Source: Oenanthe sinensis
Taxonomy: Eukaryota; Streptophyta; Magnoliopsida; Apiales; Apiaceae
Direction: 5' to 3'
DNA length: 64,000 nt
Assembly: GCA_028671895.1 (NCBI GenBank)
Contig: JAPMAC010000231.1
Span: 8,830,001-8,894,000 of the forward strand
The translations under genes were made by a program, and so were the position numbers. The stretch's first letter is position 1. Each line of letters begins with the position of its first letter. The notes under the pieces were generated by a model. It was not told the origin of the DNA and made no database searches. It saw nothing but the letters and a program-made list of their open reading frames with translations. This document shows positions 53,283 through 64,000 of the stretch, piece by piece.

Positions 53283-56030
53283 AGGTTCTATTACATTGTT
53301 CACCTCTCACATACCAAATGAAGATTATACGACTATTCTATTTGAATATGCCAAAGATGAGGAGCAGATCAAGGATAAAAATGCTGATATGGCTGAAGAG
53401 GGTGAAGCAAATATAACTGCTTGGTTGGATGCAAAACAATCTGTGAGCATGGAGGAGATGCTACAGTGGATGAGGGAGAAATACTTGACTTCTCTAGGAT
53501 CATGCTCCAAAACCTTCACTCCCTCGATAATTTATGATGCCATCCATGAAGCTGCCAAGATGCAATTGCAGGTCAATCATTATCTTGCAAGAGTTCTTCA
53601 ATCAGAACTTAGAGCTCATAGGGAGAAAATGGAGGCAAGAATGACAAATATTGACAATAAAATAAAGCCACTCCATGATATATCTTAACCTAAGTCTGAA
53701 ACCTCCATCTACATAACAAAGAGATGAGATGCAATCCAAAACGGAGAAGATGGAGAAAGACTTCAAAGAATTGGTTGAGAGTAATGCAGAGTAGAAGCAA
53801 AATCAATGCAAGATTCATTCCATAGTAGAGGTGCTCTACAAGAATAGGCATGCTGACATGATGCCTAAGGATGCTCAATTACATGACTTGACTCCTCTTT
53901 AAGTAGATTTGTACTATCAATCCAAATCCAAAGATGAACAATTGCTAAATGATAAAGTGTAGAAATTGGCTGAAGCTCATACCTCTCTCTCTAACACTAT
54001 AAATGAAGTGGTTGCTATAGTGAGAATTCTTTAAAGGGAAGTCAACACCTCCATGTCAATTCATCTCTTACTCTCACACAAGTCTCAAATCAGCTGATCA
54101 CAATTCAATCTCTTCTATCAACTATAACTAGCGCAATTTATGCTTCCCAAGTTAAAATGTGTCCCCTCTCTGAGCCAATACACTCTACATTCCTGCCTAA
54201 ACAAGATATCTATCCTACAGGGGAGAAGGAAAGAAAGGTTGAAACTGAACAAGCAAAACAAGAAAGAAGATATGATATTGAGGCTGAAAGGCAAAAGGTT
54301 GTCATAGCAATCCTGAAAGAAGAAGCTTGGAAGTTAATAACTGACAAAGAATTCATGCTCACCTTAATAGTCGTCAAGGAAAATGTCAAGGATAATCATT
54401 GGAGCTACTGGAAGAATTTTCAAAACACCATATACAGTGTGAGGGGAGTAAAAGTTCAATCAAATGGAAAAGAGTTCAAGTTGCCGGTAATGTAGATGAA
54501 ATCTGGCTATTTTAGGTTATCTCTCAACCTATTCAACTATATTTCTTACACTGAGTTAGAATGCCTATACAAAGAAGTGGAGGAGATAACTAAGGAGGAT
54601 ATGGAGTTAAAAAATCTGATAAAACCTATAATGCCATTGACACTTCCAGAAGCCTACTACAACCCAGATGGAATTATGTACCAGACAAAGTCAAACTCTT
54701 TGACTCACTTCAGGATTCCTCAGCATCTTAATCAGGAAAATAGAAGCCAAGTTATGAGCCTAACGGTTTTACTCCAGAAAAAGCCTTTCGTGATAGATTA
54801 AGATAAGAAGATAATTGAAAATTTGAGGAAATTCATAAATGGACAAGTCTCAAATTTTACAAATGAAAAATTGAAGAAGAAGAAGAAGGATGATGATGAT
54901 GAGGACAAGGGGGATAGAAAGAAAGATGACAAGTCTGAACCCAGGAATGATAAGGATGGAAAGAAAGATAAAGATAAAGATGATGATCAAAACAAGAAAA
55001 ATGATGACAAGGGAAATGAAAAGAAGTAAAAAAGAAAGAAACATCAAAAGCAGCAAGTTGCTGTTAGGACAAATAATGATCCTATCAAAATTCTGGACAT
55101 TAATTTGACTAACATGATTTCTGAAACTGCTCAACAACTCAGATCCAAATCACCCAAGGCTCCAGAAAGGCATCTAGTCAAAGTAACGGCAAATGGAGTT
55201 ATAAGGATGGAAATAAAGAAGTCTCATATCTCTAAACCGAAGCCATGTTAACATATCAAGGTAAATATTGCAACCAGAATGAAAGTCAAGAAATCCACCA
55301 GTTCATTGCTAGTGAGATGTTCAAAATGGAGAAAACAAATCATTCTTCCTAACAAAGGACTTGTCATCAATCCAATCCAAACAGAAGAGGTGTATGATAA
55401 AATAAAAATCAAACATATTATTGCATACAGAATCTCCAAGGTTGGAATGAGGGACAGAAAAATGTGTGTGACCAATCTTGATGGAGAAGAAAGGGAATTT
55501 TACCATGATAACTTATTAGTCACCACTCATCAAATCAAGAGAGTAATTAGTCTCTATGACAAGAAGTGTACGGTGAACAAACTCAAGATGGTTGAGTATC
55601 TGGATAGAAAATATCAAAAAAAATTGACAAAGTCATTTAGAGAAAAGAAATGGCTGAGAAAAAGATCAAAGAAGATGAGGAAATAGAGAGAAGATCTGAA
55701 GAATTGAGAAGATAGGGAAAGAGCAGAGTATTCAAGGATCCTGATAAAATTGAGATCAAGACTTACATTGGGACAACAATCAAGGTAAGACTCAACTTTA
55801 TTAAGTACTATCCTCTTGAATCTCTTCAGATTGCAGCTAACATGCTCAAAGATTCAATCCTGATTGAAGAAATAATGGCCAGATAAGAATGCCTTAAAGC
55901 CACGGAGGAGATCAACAAGAGGAATAAAGAAGAAAAGTAGTACTTCTATGACATATATCTAGTTAAATTAAGGTAGGCTTGAAATCTTGTATTAATTTGT
56001 AAAAATGTCTTTTTCCAAATTGAGGGAGAT
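53283..56030 (+). pseudogene. family C aORF, second part, duplicate copy
   Basis: 53296-53688 reads SHIPNEDYTTILFEYAKDEEQIKDKNADM and YDAIHEAAKMQLQ, where copy 1 has a stop after KMQ. 54157-54495, 54496-54801 and 54823-55029 repeat the charged region; 55279-55686 the C-terminal part. Stops: TAA 53686, TAG 54493, TAA 54799, TAA 55027. Some stops are shared with copy 1 (54493 matches 48897), so they predate the duplication. Confidence 0.78.
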
Positions 56031-56112
56031 TGTTGTATCTAGACAAGCCTACTTTATTTTTCAATGTATTTATTGTACAGTTGATTGCAACACAACTAGA
56101 ACTTCTTGTATA

Positions 56113-56120
56113 GGATTGTG
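56113..56120. repeat. 8-bp target site duplication GGATTGTG (left)
   Basis: Repeated at 59684-59691. Copy 1 of the LTR has a single GGATTGTGACTT at 50498, an empty-site allele. Confidence 0.97.
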
Positions 56121-56129
56121 TAGAGCTGT

Positions 56130-56340
56130 AAACGAGTCGAGTCGAGTCGAGTTTTTCCTTAACGAGTTCGATCTCGAGTTTTTCTAACCGAGTCGAGCTC
56201 GAACTCGATTATTTAACGAGTTTTTTTTTTGCGCCGAACTCGGGTTCGTTAATGACCCGAGTCGAGTCGAGTCGAGTCGGTAACGAGCCTACCGAGTCGA
56301 TCCCGAGTCCGAGTCGATCCCGAGTCGAGTCGGGTTTTTC
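56130..56340 (+). repeat. left subterminal CGAGTCGAG repeats of the hAT element
   Basis: Dense CGAGTCGAGTCGAG, AACTCG and CGAGTCCGAG copies in both orientations. In other hAT elements subterminal repeats bind transposase. The right set is at 59456-59665. Confidence 0.85.
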
Positions 56341-56709
56341 GATATTTTTTTTTTTTTTATTTAGACTTGTTTTTAAGTTTTAATGGACAGGCCCAAATAT
56401 AAATAAAATCATTAAGCCCAAGTTAAACTTGCACTAAGCCCAAGTTAAACTTACAGAAAACACAATCTAGAGACTTACACTAACAGCCTAACACAATTAC
56501 ACACAACAGTACAACACCAATCGACTTAAAAAGTGAAAAGGGTATTAGGGTTCTTCCGCCTCTCTTCTGAGTTCTTCTAATCAATTGCAACTGCTATGTC
56601 TCCTTTCTCATATACACAATAATACATACATGTAGCATGTTCGATTAGCTTTTCTCTAATTATCTTTTTGTTTGACACTTGATAAATTTGTTTTAGGGTT
56701 TCGTATGAA

Positions 56710-58999
56710 ATGAAAGCAAGAAAATCAAACATAGAAGTTATCCCAGAGAATGCTGTATTTGAAGAAAACATTAGAAGTATCGGAGATGAAACTCCATCGG
56801 AAGACACGGGTGAACAACAGGAGATTAGTACTAGTCTTAGAAAAAGAAAAAGAAGTGGTACAGGCTCTACTTCATCTTCCAAACAAAAATTAAGTGAAGT
56901 AACAAGTAAACAAGGCGATATGCAAACTGAAGAAGTTCTAGTTCCTTACACAAAAAGGTCAAGAAAAAAAACATCTGCATCTTGGAAGTTCCTGGTAGAA
57001 TTTGAGCGCGATGGTAAAAAGTGGGCAAGGTGTACACTTTGTCAGACTGAGTTAAAACGCGGTCCTACTTCTTCAACATCATCTCTGAACAGACATGTTG
57101 ACAAATGCAAGATTGCACATGGATTTGGGCTAAGGCAGACACAACTTCAATTGCAACCTGGAGATAGTTCCTCAGAGGTAACAATTACTAATTTTAAGTA
57201 TGATCATGCCGATATGAGAAAAACCGTCTCCCACTATATAATGGTAAATGAGTTGCCTTTTATCCATGTTGAGAGTTTTATGTTTAACGAGCTTATGAGG
57301 AAAGCTACTCCCTTTTGGCAGAAAATTAGCAGGGCAACTGTAAAATCTGATTGTATAAGTACTTATGAAATTGAGAAGAAAAAGTTAAAAGAAATTTTTA
57401 ATTCTGTTAAGAGGATTAACATTACCACGGATATGTGGACTTCATCGAGTCAGAAAATAGGATATATGGTTATTACTGCACATTGGATAGATGGTGATTG
57501 GAAGCTAAATATGAGAGTCATAAGCTTTTGTAATGTCCCTCCTCCTCATAGTGGATTTGTAATCGCAGAGGCTATATCCAAGTGTTTAACTGATTGGGAG
57601 ATCGTAGATAAAATTGGAACAGTGAGTGTTGATAATGCAAGGGCAAATGATGTTGCTTTACGAACTTTAAAGGACATGTATAATATTAGGAAAACATTGT
57701 TACTTATTGAGGGAAAACTTTTCCAGGTTCGATGTTGTGCACACATACTAAATTTATGTGTAAAAGATGGATTAGAACCAATAGATGGAATTGTTGAAAA
57801 GATAAGAGATGGTGTGAAATATGTGGCTGCATCAGAAGGTCGTAGGATAAAATTTGCTGAAATTGTTAAACATCTACATTTGAAGGCTAAAAAATTAATT
57901 TTAGACGTCCCTACTCGTTGGAATTCTACTTTTAAGATGCTGATTTGTGCTATCGAATTTAAACAAGTTTTCCAGCGATATCCCTCATTTGATAAAGGCT
58001 TTTTGGAATATGTTCCGAATGCGATGGATTGGGAAAAGGTTGAAGGAATTTGTTCAATTTTAGAAGCATTTAATGTTGTCACTAATATTGTATCAGGTAC
58101 TCATTATCCTACGTCAAACTTGTTCCTGGCAGAAATTAGAAAGGTTAAACAAATACTTGACCGGAAATCTTTTGATCAGAATTTACATATTAGAGAGATG
58201 GTAGGTGAGATGAAAATCAAATTTGACAAATATTGGGGGGAGAGCAATTTGGCAATGTCCATTGGTGCTGTTATGGATCCGCGTTTTAAAATGAAGCTTC
58301 TTGAATTTTGTTTTCCTACTCTTTATCCACTTGAAGGTGAGGCAGATCAAAATCTTGCTTACTTAAAAAATGTCCTAAATGAACTCTATCAAGAATATTA
58401 TCTTGAATATCGAGCAAAATCTGCTGATTTTTTTGAATCAAGTCAAGTCTCATCAGATAACTACATCAATATGGATGAAACAGAGACGCCGCAAGGAATT
58501 AATGAATATGAAAATTTTGTCCGTGAGAGTGGTGCAATTATTGAACCCATCAAATCAGAATTAGATGACTATTTGGCTGAAAAAATTGTCATTCCTGCTC
58601 CTAATTGTTCAAAATCTTTTGATGTATTAGCTTGGTGGAAAGGAAATAGTGCTAAATATCCAATCTTGTCAAATATGGCTCGCGATATCTTGGCTATTCC
58701 GATGAGCACAGTTGCTTCAGAATCGACTTTCAGCGCTGGCAGAAGAGTTATTGAGCCACACCGCTCTTGTTTAAAACCTGATACCGTGGAGATGTTATTG
58801 TGTGGTGCTGATTGGGTACGTGAATTATACGGGCTTAAAAAACCAAACAAGGTATATATGCATTTCAATATTTCATACATGTTCTTTTCGTATCCATGGC
58901 AATTAAATTCACATTTTCTATTATAACTACTTTATGCAGGATTCTTACATCTTAAAGGAAGTTGAGATTGATTTGGATTTTGACAAAATGACTCTTTGA
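56710..58999 (+). CDS. hAT transposase (zf-BED type), two exons
   Basis: Exon 1 56710-58851 (ATG in GTATGAAATGAAAGCA), intron 58852-58939 (GTATAT...ATGCAG), exon 2 58940-58999 ending DKMTL-TGA; 733 residues. BED finger C108-x2-C111-x17-H129-x3-C133 binds DNA. The RNase H-like catalytic region spans about residues 190-600 (ITTDMWTSSSQKIGYMVITAHWID, VDNARANDVAL, RCCAHILNLCVKDGL, DVPTRWNSTF). The C-terminal hAT dimerisation domain is at 617-705 (FDVLAWWKGNSAKYPILSNMARDILAIPMSTVASESTFSAGRRVI). It cuts and pastes the element in the nucleus. No frame break. The intron is inferred because exon 2 restores a conserved-looking tail in frame. A further 5' UTR intron is possible. Confidence 0.92.
58852..58939 (+). 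other. predicted intron in the hAT transposase
   Basis: GT at 58852, polypyrimidine-like tract and TTATGCAG at 58932-58939, 88 bp. Without splicing the frame would read on for 25 unrelated hydrophobic codons to 58926. Confidence 0.75.
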
Positions 59000-59455
59000 C
59001 TCTACTAACTACTAAGGGAAATGCGGATTAATGAGGTTGTCTAGTTTAAATTTTAAATTTGAAGTATATTGTTACTTTTCCAGGCTGCCTATTTACTTAT
59101 CAACTAATATTATCTTTCAACTTTGATTTTGTGCAGCTTGCTCATTGATGTGTTTGAAAGCTTCTCCTGGAAATTGGGAGGATAAATATTAGTTTTTGAC
59201 TTTTTGTTCTGCTGCAGTGACCAAGATCATCATATTTTGGCTTATGAGAATTTTTAAATATGCTAGTGCCGAGTAGATATTACCACCAAACATTGGACAC
59301 TAGTATTTTTGTCTAGTTTTAACTTTTAAGTTTAAACTAGTTTAAATTCTCAATTTAGCACTAATATTAATTTGTGTAAAGAATGTAATTTGTTAATTAT
59401 AAGTTGAATGTAATTTAGCACTAATATTATTTTTATAAATTTTTATGTATATTGC
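59000..59455 (+). other. hAT 3' untranslated region
   Basis: About 450 bp of AT-rich sequence between the transposase stop and the right subterminal repeats. No further gene seen. Confidence 0.7.
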
Positions 59456-59665
59456 TTAACGAGTCGAGTTCGAGTCGAGTTAAACGAGTCGAGTCGAGTT
59501 CGAGTCAACTCAAGTCGAGTTCGAGTCGGACACTTACAAAACTCGACTCGACTCGTTAAGCTTAACGAGCTTTTTTTTCTTGTCGAACTCGAGTTCGTTA
59601 ACGAACCGAGTCGAGTCGAGTCGGGTTTTTACCGAGTCGAGTCTAGTCGAGTTCGAGTCAGCTCG
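59456..59665 (+). repeat. right subterminal CGAGTCGAG repeats of the hAT element
   Basis: ACGAGTCGAGTTCGAGTCGAG and inverted ACTCGACTCG copies, mirroring the left end. Confidence 0.85.
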
Positions 59666-59683
59666 GTTCGTTAAACAACTCTA

Positions 59684-59691
59684 GGATTGTG
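59684..59691. repeat. 8-bp target site duplication GGATTGTG (right)
   Basis: Perfect match to 56113-56120. Confidence 0.97.
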
Positions 59692-60916
59692 ACTTAATTG
59701 TTATCATATACATTTGCAGATAGAAGTCTTTTTCTGCGGCAATGCAAGATTGTAAATAAAGGTCAAGAATAAAGATCTGATAGAAGATTAAAAATGGATC
59801 ATGCATCAAGACAATGAAGACCTCACAAAAATAAGGAATGTAGAGTGAAAATTCTTTTAAGGCAAATAATCAATCGAGAAGTCAACCTAGTAGAGTTGTC
59901 AGTTGTGAAACTAGTACAGAATTCTTAAACAACAAATGACCGAATTGTCATTCGAGAAGTGAATCAATAGAAAAGTCTCTTTCATTCGAGAAGTCTAAAA
60001 TCGAGAGGTTCAAAAAAGGAATATGTCGAGAAGCTAGCTATTGAAGCATTCGAGAAGTCTGAGAAATGAGGCTGATCGAGAAGTCAATGAAAGAAATCCA
60101 TTCAAAAAAGTCTAGGCTAATCGAGAAGTCGTCATATATTGTCCAATTAAGAAATTTAAGCCAATCGAGAACTGTTAAAGAGAATTGATCGAAAAGTCTC
60201 AGGAGTAGCCAATTGAGAAGTCTTTAACATGACTTCTCGAAGAGTTTTCAAGTGAGTATTTGATTATTTCAAATGGGCTAAATTCAAGGAGATGCGCAGA
60301 AGCAATAGACAAGTATTTTGAAGCTTAGTCAAGATCAGATCAGTCAAACCTCTGAAGATAATGACAAGTCTACAATGAAGCTTGAAGAGAGAACAAGACA
60401 AAGACAAAAGGAAGAAAGCAAAAATGGAGCATACTGTCAAATCAAAAGACTTAGCTAGAAATATATTTTGTACAATGTAAAGATATTTTGTCTTTTTCTA
60501 GTTATAGTAAAACAAACCCTGAAAGCATGTGCACACAAGACATGTTGTCTATTTAGTCATTACACAGATTCATTACTTTAGTGTGTTGAATAGTTTTCAA
60601 ACCTTGTTTTCTTTCAAGAACAAGAAGCTGAGGTTCACACTTGAATCTCATAACTGTAGCAATTTCAATTCTAATAAATATATTAGATTGAAAGTTAATT
60701 TTTGTGTGTGTTCTTTAGTTATTCAATTCTGCACTTTGTTAAAGCAAGCATACACAACAAGTTAACCTAAAAGTATTTAAACAGTTTGATTCAACAAGAA
60801 AAACAAAAATAAATCAACATATACATTAACCCCCCCCCCATGTATAAGTTTCTCATTACTCAAAACTAACAACAACTATATGCTATTAAGACCCAACATT
60901 TTTCAGTTTCATAAAT

Positions 60917-61679
60917 GTGCAAATCAATTATAAGGCCCCTGAACTATTAGTCATTTTTTATCTAAGTCCCTAAACTAAAAATGTAAATTAGTAGGTAATT
61001 AACTTTTTAAAGTTTTCTCATCTACATCCTTCCGTCAAATATCATTAAACGTCAGTTAATTTTTTCTGACGTGGCATTCTAAATAAATATGAATTACTTT
61101 TAACATCACTAAACTATTAGCAATTTCTTATATAAGTCCCTAAACTGAAAATTTAAAATTAAATCCCAATTTTATATTAAAAATAATATTTATTGCTCTT
61201 TTATTTTTATTTAATTTGTAATTTTTTTAGAACACAAATATATGCAAAGTTAAAGAGTTTTAACGCTCCTAAATTATTAGAAATTTCTTATGTAAGTCCC
61301 ATAACTGAAAATTTAAATTTAAATCCCAATTTTATATTAAAAATCAAATTTATTGCTATTTTATTTTTTATTTACTTTCATTTTTTTAGTTTAGAATTTT
61401 AGTTATTTTATTTTTGAGATTTGCATATATTTGTGTTTTAAAAAATATTAGGAAATAAAATAAAAATAAAAGAGCATTAAATGTGGTTTTTAATATAAAA
61501 TTGTGATTTAAATTTAAATTTTCAGTTTAGGGACTTATATAAGAAATTTCTAATAATTGAGGGACGTTAAAAGTAATTTATCTTTATTTAGGATGTCACG
61601 TCAGCAAAAGTTAACGGACTTTTAATAAAATTTGACGGAAGGACTTTGATGAGAAAATTTTAAAACTTTAATTATCTAC
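60917..61679. mobile_element. fold-back MITE (copy 2), truncated
   Basis: Follows TTTCATAAAT at 60907-60916 as in copy 1 and matches its left arm, interior and most of its right arm. It stops at 61679, inside the right arm, where the family D LTR begins. About 75 bp of arm are missing from this window, presumably beyond the inserted element. Confidence 0.82.
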
Positions 61680-63080
61680 TGAAAGGCATATGACTAGGTC
61701 TATTTGTAATAATTAGATGATAACTCAACTCTAGCTAATAAAGAGAAGTAAATAATAAACACCAAACAGGAATCAAGATGAAGACAGTCAACTAATCACA
61801 AAGGATCTAAGTATCAGAAGTATTTTGATTGGGATTACTACTGAACACTGGAAGAAGTTCATTAATATGTTCAAGCGTCAGTGAAAAATAAGGTGGTAGT
61901 AATCCTAAAGAATACAGAAGATATAAAGGATTTCAAGTGGTTACTACAGAAAAATTCCAGAAGGAGAGGAAAGACAATAAAGCAGAAGAATGATAGAATG
62001 CCACATCTTATATGTTATAGATGGAGAATAATTATTATAGTATGACACAAATGAACCAGACAGTACATTTGTGTGTCAACTAAATTAATAATTATTCAAC
62101 ATCGAGCTCAAGTGGTTTATGACAGAAGATGAAGAAAATGGAAGACTTCAAAGCTGACTACTATGTAATAAATGACAGAGATAGTATTTTAATTCTACTA
62201 TCAAAGATTAATTGATTATTTAATTTATCTAATTAAATTAATTCAAGTTGAATTTAATTTAATTTATAAATTAACTCATTAAATTAAGTAGAATTAATTT
62301 ATTATAAAAGATACGACTTAATATGACTTTTTATATAATTCAAATGACTATTTATTAAGTCATACCGAATTATACAAAATGAGTCATACCGATTCTTTTT
62401 TATTAAAAGTCAAACATCAATGATTTTTAGTTAATTAAGTAATAAGTCATACCAAGCTTAAACATAAAGAGTCATACCGAATTTTGACTCTAAAAGAGTC
62501 ATACCGAACAATTCAGTTAAGTCATACCGAGTTTCTTTCCTTTAAAATAAGTCATTATCATTTATTTTAATTAAAGAAAATTCAAATATGACTTACAAAG
62601 AGTCATACCGAGCTTACAATAAGTCATACCGAATTTTATAAGTCATGCTCAGTCTTTTTCTAAGTCATACAAGGGTTATTTCTAATCTTTCAAGAGTCAT
62701 ATTAGAAGAGTCATGCTAGCTTTTCAACATCTATAAATATGAGGTTTTGACTTCATTATTCAGAGTTAGAAAAAACAGTTCAAATTCAGAAATTTGTGTG
62801 CATTATAATATTCACAGATTTCTGTGCTAGTTTGGAATATAATTGTTAAACTCGAACAATTCATGTCAAAATCGTTCTAAGCTTTTAAACAGTTATATAA
62901 ACTTTCTACTTATTAATTTTGTAATATTTTTCAAGTTAAAAATATATCTTCTACTTGATCAGTATTTTATAACAATTAATATTTCGTGTGAATTCAAAAT
63001 AATATTTTTAAATCTAATATTCCGCGATAATTTATAGATATTGTATTCAACCCCCCCTTCTACAATATCAGGGACCAACA
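61680..63080 (+). repeat. 5' LTR, family D Sirevirus
   Basis: 1401 bp from TGAAAGGCATATGAC to CAGGGACCAACA. 62340-62680 contains about ten copies of AAGTCATACCGAAT or close variants. GTATTCAACCCCCCC stands near the end. Confidence 0.9.
62340..62710 (+). repeat. AGTCATACCGA repeats in the family D LTR
   Basis: About ten copies, irregularly spaced by 15-80 bp, in U3. Unlike the family A, B and C motifs this one is not palindromic. Confidence 0.85.
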
Positions 63081-63082
63081 AT

Positions 63083-63093
63083 TGGCATCAGAG
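63083..63093 (+). promoter_or_regulatory. primer-binding site, family D
   Basis: TGGCATCAGAG, two bases after the LTR. One mismatch to the standard initiator tRNA-Met PBS. Confidence 0.85.
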
Positions 63094-63290
63094 TTGGTAG
63101 ATATTTTTAATATCAGATCCAAACCAAATATTCCGCAACTTATACAGATCTCAAAAATTATTTTTAATTCGAAATAATTTTGTATTCGAAATAATTTTTT
63201 TTCTAAAAAAACAATTTTTGATCAAAAATTATTTTAAGTCAAAAATTAAAATATTTTTTTGAAACACTTAATTTTCAATCTTATTTAAAG

Positions 63291-64000
63291 ATGAGTACAC
63301 AAAAGTTAACGAGCATTAAAATTTCACAGTTAGACAGAGAGCATTACAACTTGTGGAAACACAAAATGCTACTGTTCATTGGGATTGTCAATCCCAAGTA
63401 CGCATTAGTACTGGCCAAAGGTGTTGAGCCCCCTATATCAGTTATTCTCGAACATGAGGTAGATGGGGTCGTAATCCCCCACAGACAGTTTCTGAAATGT
63501 CCCGCAGACTATACAGATGAGGAAGTAGAAGTTGTGTCCCTGGACAATAACCTCACATTAATTCTGATTGAATCACTGGACTACGTAATGTCAATCAAAT
63601 AGTCAATTGCAAAAATGCCAAACAGATATGGGATACAATAGAGATAATCAACGAAGGGACTGAAGAAGTTAACGAGAATAGAGTGGAAATCTTGACCTCC
63701 CAATATGAGCAATTTAGATCCAACTCTGGTGAGGGTATCTCTGAGGTGTTTCAGAGACTAAACAAACTGATAAACGAGCTCAATATGTATGGAAAGTTTT
63801 ATCAGAATCAGGAGGTGAACAGGAAGTTTTTGTTGACCTTACCCGAGCATTTGGAACACAGGATCGCAGCTATCCGGTAATCTAGGGACATGAAGGAGGT
63901 TACCCTAGAAAGACTCTACGGATTTTTAAAAACTTATGATCTGGAACAGATCCAAACCAGATAGATAAATGGGAGAGGTAAGGTACTGAGTTCCTCCAAG
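63291..64000 (+). pseudogene. gag: family D Gag, N-terminal part, broken
   Basis: ATG 63291 gives 103 codons (ISQLDREHYNLWKHKMLLFI, NNLTLILIESLDYVMSIK) to a TAG at 63600. A frame shift at about that point leads into CKNAKQIWDTIEIINEGTEEVNEN, FQRLNKLINELNMYGKF and FLLTLPEHLEHRIAAIR, then TAA at 63878 and further stops near 63962. These blocks match family A Gag (FLLNLPKHLEHRITAIRESRD). The zinc knuckle would be past the window edge. This copy cannot make full Gag. Confidence 0.88.

Larger units (their letters stand above)
56121..59683 (+). mobile_element. hAT DNA transposon, apparently intact, 3563 bp
   Basis: Ends TAGAGCTGTAAACGAG (left) and, reversed, TAGAGTTGTTTAACGA (right), flanked by a perfect 8-bp duplication, the hAT signature. 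About 220 bp inside each end is packed with GAGTCGAGTC/GAACTCGAG repeats. It encodes a full-length BED-finger transposase. The duplicate LTR lacking it serves as the empty site. Confidence 0.96.
56031..60871 (+). repeat. family C LTR (copy 2), split by the hAT element
   Basis: TGTTGTATCTAGACAAGCC at 56031 to CTCAAAACTAACA at 60871. Without the 3571 bp of hAT and one TSD copy it is about 1270 bp, like copy 1. TCGAGAAGTC units at 59870-60250. Confidence 0.87.
52882..61679 (+). repeat. second copy of the 47283-52490 segment (direct duplication)
   Basis: Same order as copy 1: right part of the family B solo LTR (52882-53282), family C aORF, PPT, LTR, short spacer, MITE arm. Sequence divergence looks like roughly 5-7% in samples compared by eye. 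It differs by the hAT insertion and by truncation at 61679. Non-LTR flanking sequence is duplicated too, so this is a segmental duplication and not a second retrotransposition. Confidence 0.87.
61680..64000 (+). mobile_element. Sirevirus, family D, 5' end (runs off the window)
   Basis: 5' LTR, PBS and broken gag. The LTR start TGAAAGGCATA and the Gag text resemble family A, but the U3 repeat is different. It inserted into the MITE of copy 2, so it is younger than the duplication. The five bases before it are TCTAC; the matching 3' duplication lies beyond the window. Confidence 0.88.

Overview
This window is plant nuclear DNA, most likely from a eudicot with a large, repeat-rich genome. It is AT-rich and built almost entirely of nested and broken LTR retrotransposons, with primer-binding sites matching initiator tRNA-Met (TGGTATCAGAGC). 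I see no host gene, rRNA gene, tRNA gene or CRISPR array. The species cannot be named from the sequence.

Layout. (1) 1-2472 and 17041-19591 are two halves of a minus-strand Ty3/gypsy chromovirus (integrase, RNase H and RT on the left; PBS and 5' LTR on the right). (2) Inside it, 2473-17040 is a complete, very young Sirevirus (Ty1/copia), called family A here: LTRs of 1317 and 1316 bp, TSD GTATA, gag, a second gag-like ORF, pol, and a very long additional ORF (aORF) after pol. (3) The chromovirus itself sits inside the pol gene of a family B Sirevirus, whose 3' part (RT-RNase H, aORF, 3' LTR) runs from 19592 to 27528. This is a three-level nest whose left edge is outside the window. (4) 27529-29564 is a fragment of another Sirevirus aORF. 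(5) 29625-37255 is a decayed Tat-lineage Ty3/gypsy element with two RNase H domains, a 3' region of tandem repeats and an antisense coiled-coil ORF. (6) 37256-41892 (minus) and 41893-44266 (plus) are two truncated family B elements joined head to head at their LTRs. (7) 44267-51680 is the 3' half of a family C Sirevirus (internal promoter, aORF, 3' LTR) carrying a minus-strand solo LTR at 46457-47683. A Mutator-type fold-back MITE follows at 51726-52565. (8) About 5.6 kb (47283-52881) is repeated directly as 52882-61679. The second copy has received an apparently intact hAT DNA transposon (56121-59683, TSD GGATTGTG) and is cut at 61679 by (9) the 5' LTR and gag of a family D Sirevirus that runs off the window.

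How the parts work together. Each Sirevirus encodes Gag, protease, integrase, RT and RNase H for copying itself, plus an aORF of unknown function. Across families the aORF proteins share an N-terminal EW-centred motif and show no signal peptide or membrane segment. In all three families where the stretch between pol and aORF is visible, it carries a TATA box and the same family-specific short motif that is repeated in that family's own LTR (A: GATCGAGAT; B: TCAACTGATA/TCGATGGATA; C: TCGAGAA). The aORF therefore appears to have its own LTR-like promoter. In family B the motif also runs through coding DNA, read as repeated S-x-D-N residues. This is the most interesting pattern in the window, together with a polypurine tract shared by the aORFs and a decay pattern made only of TAA and TAG stops.
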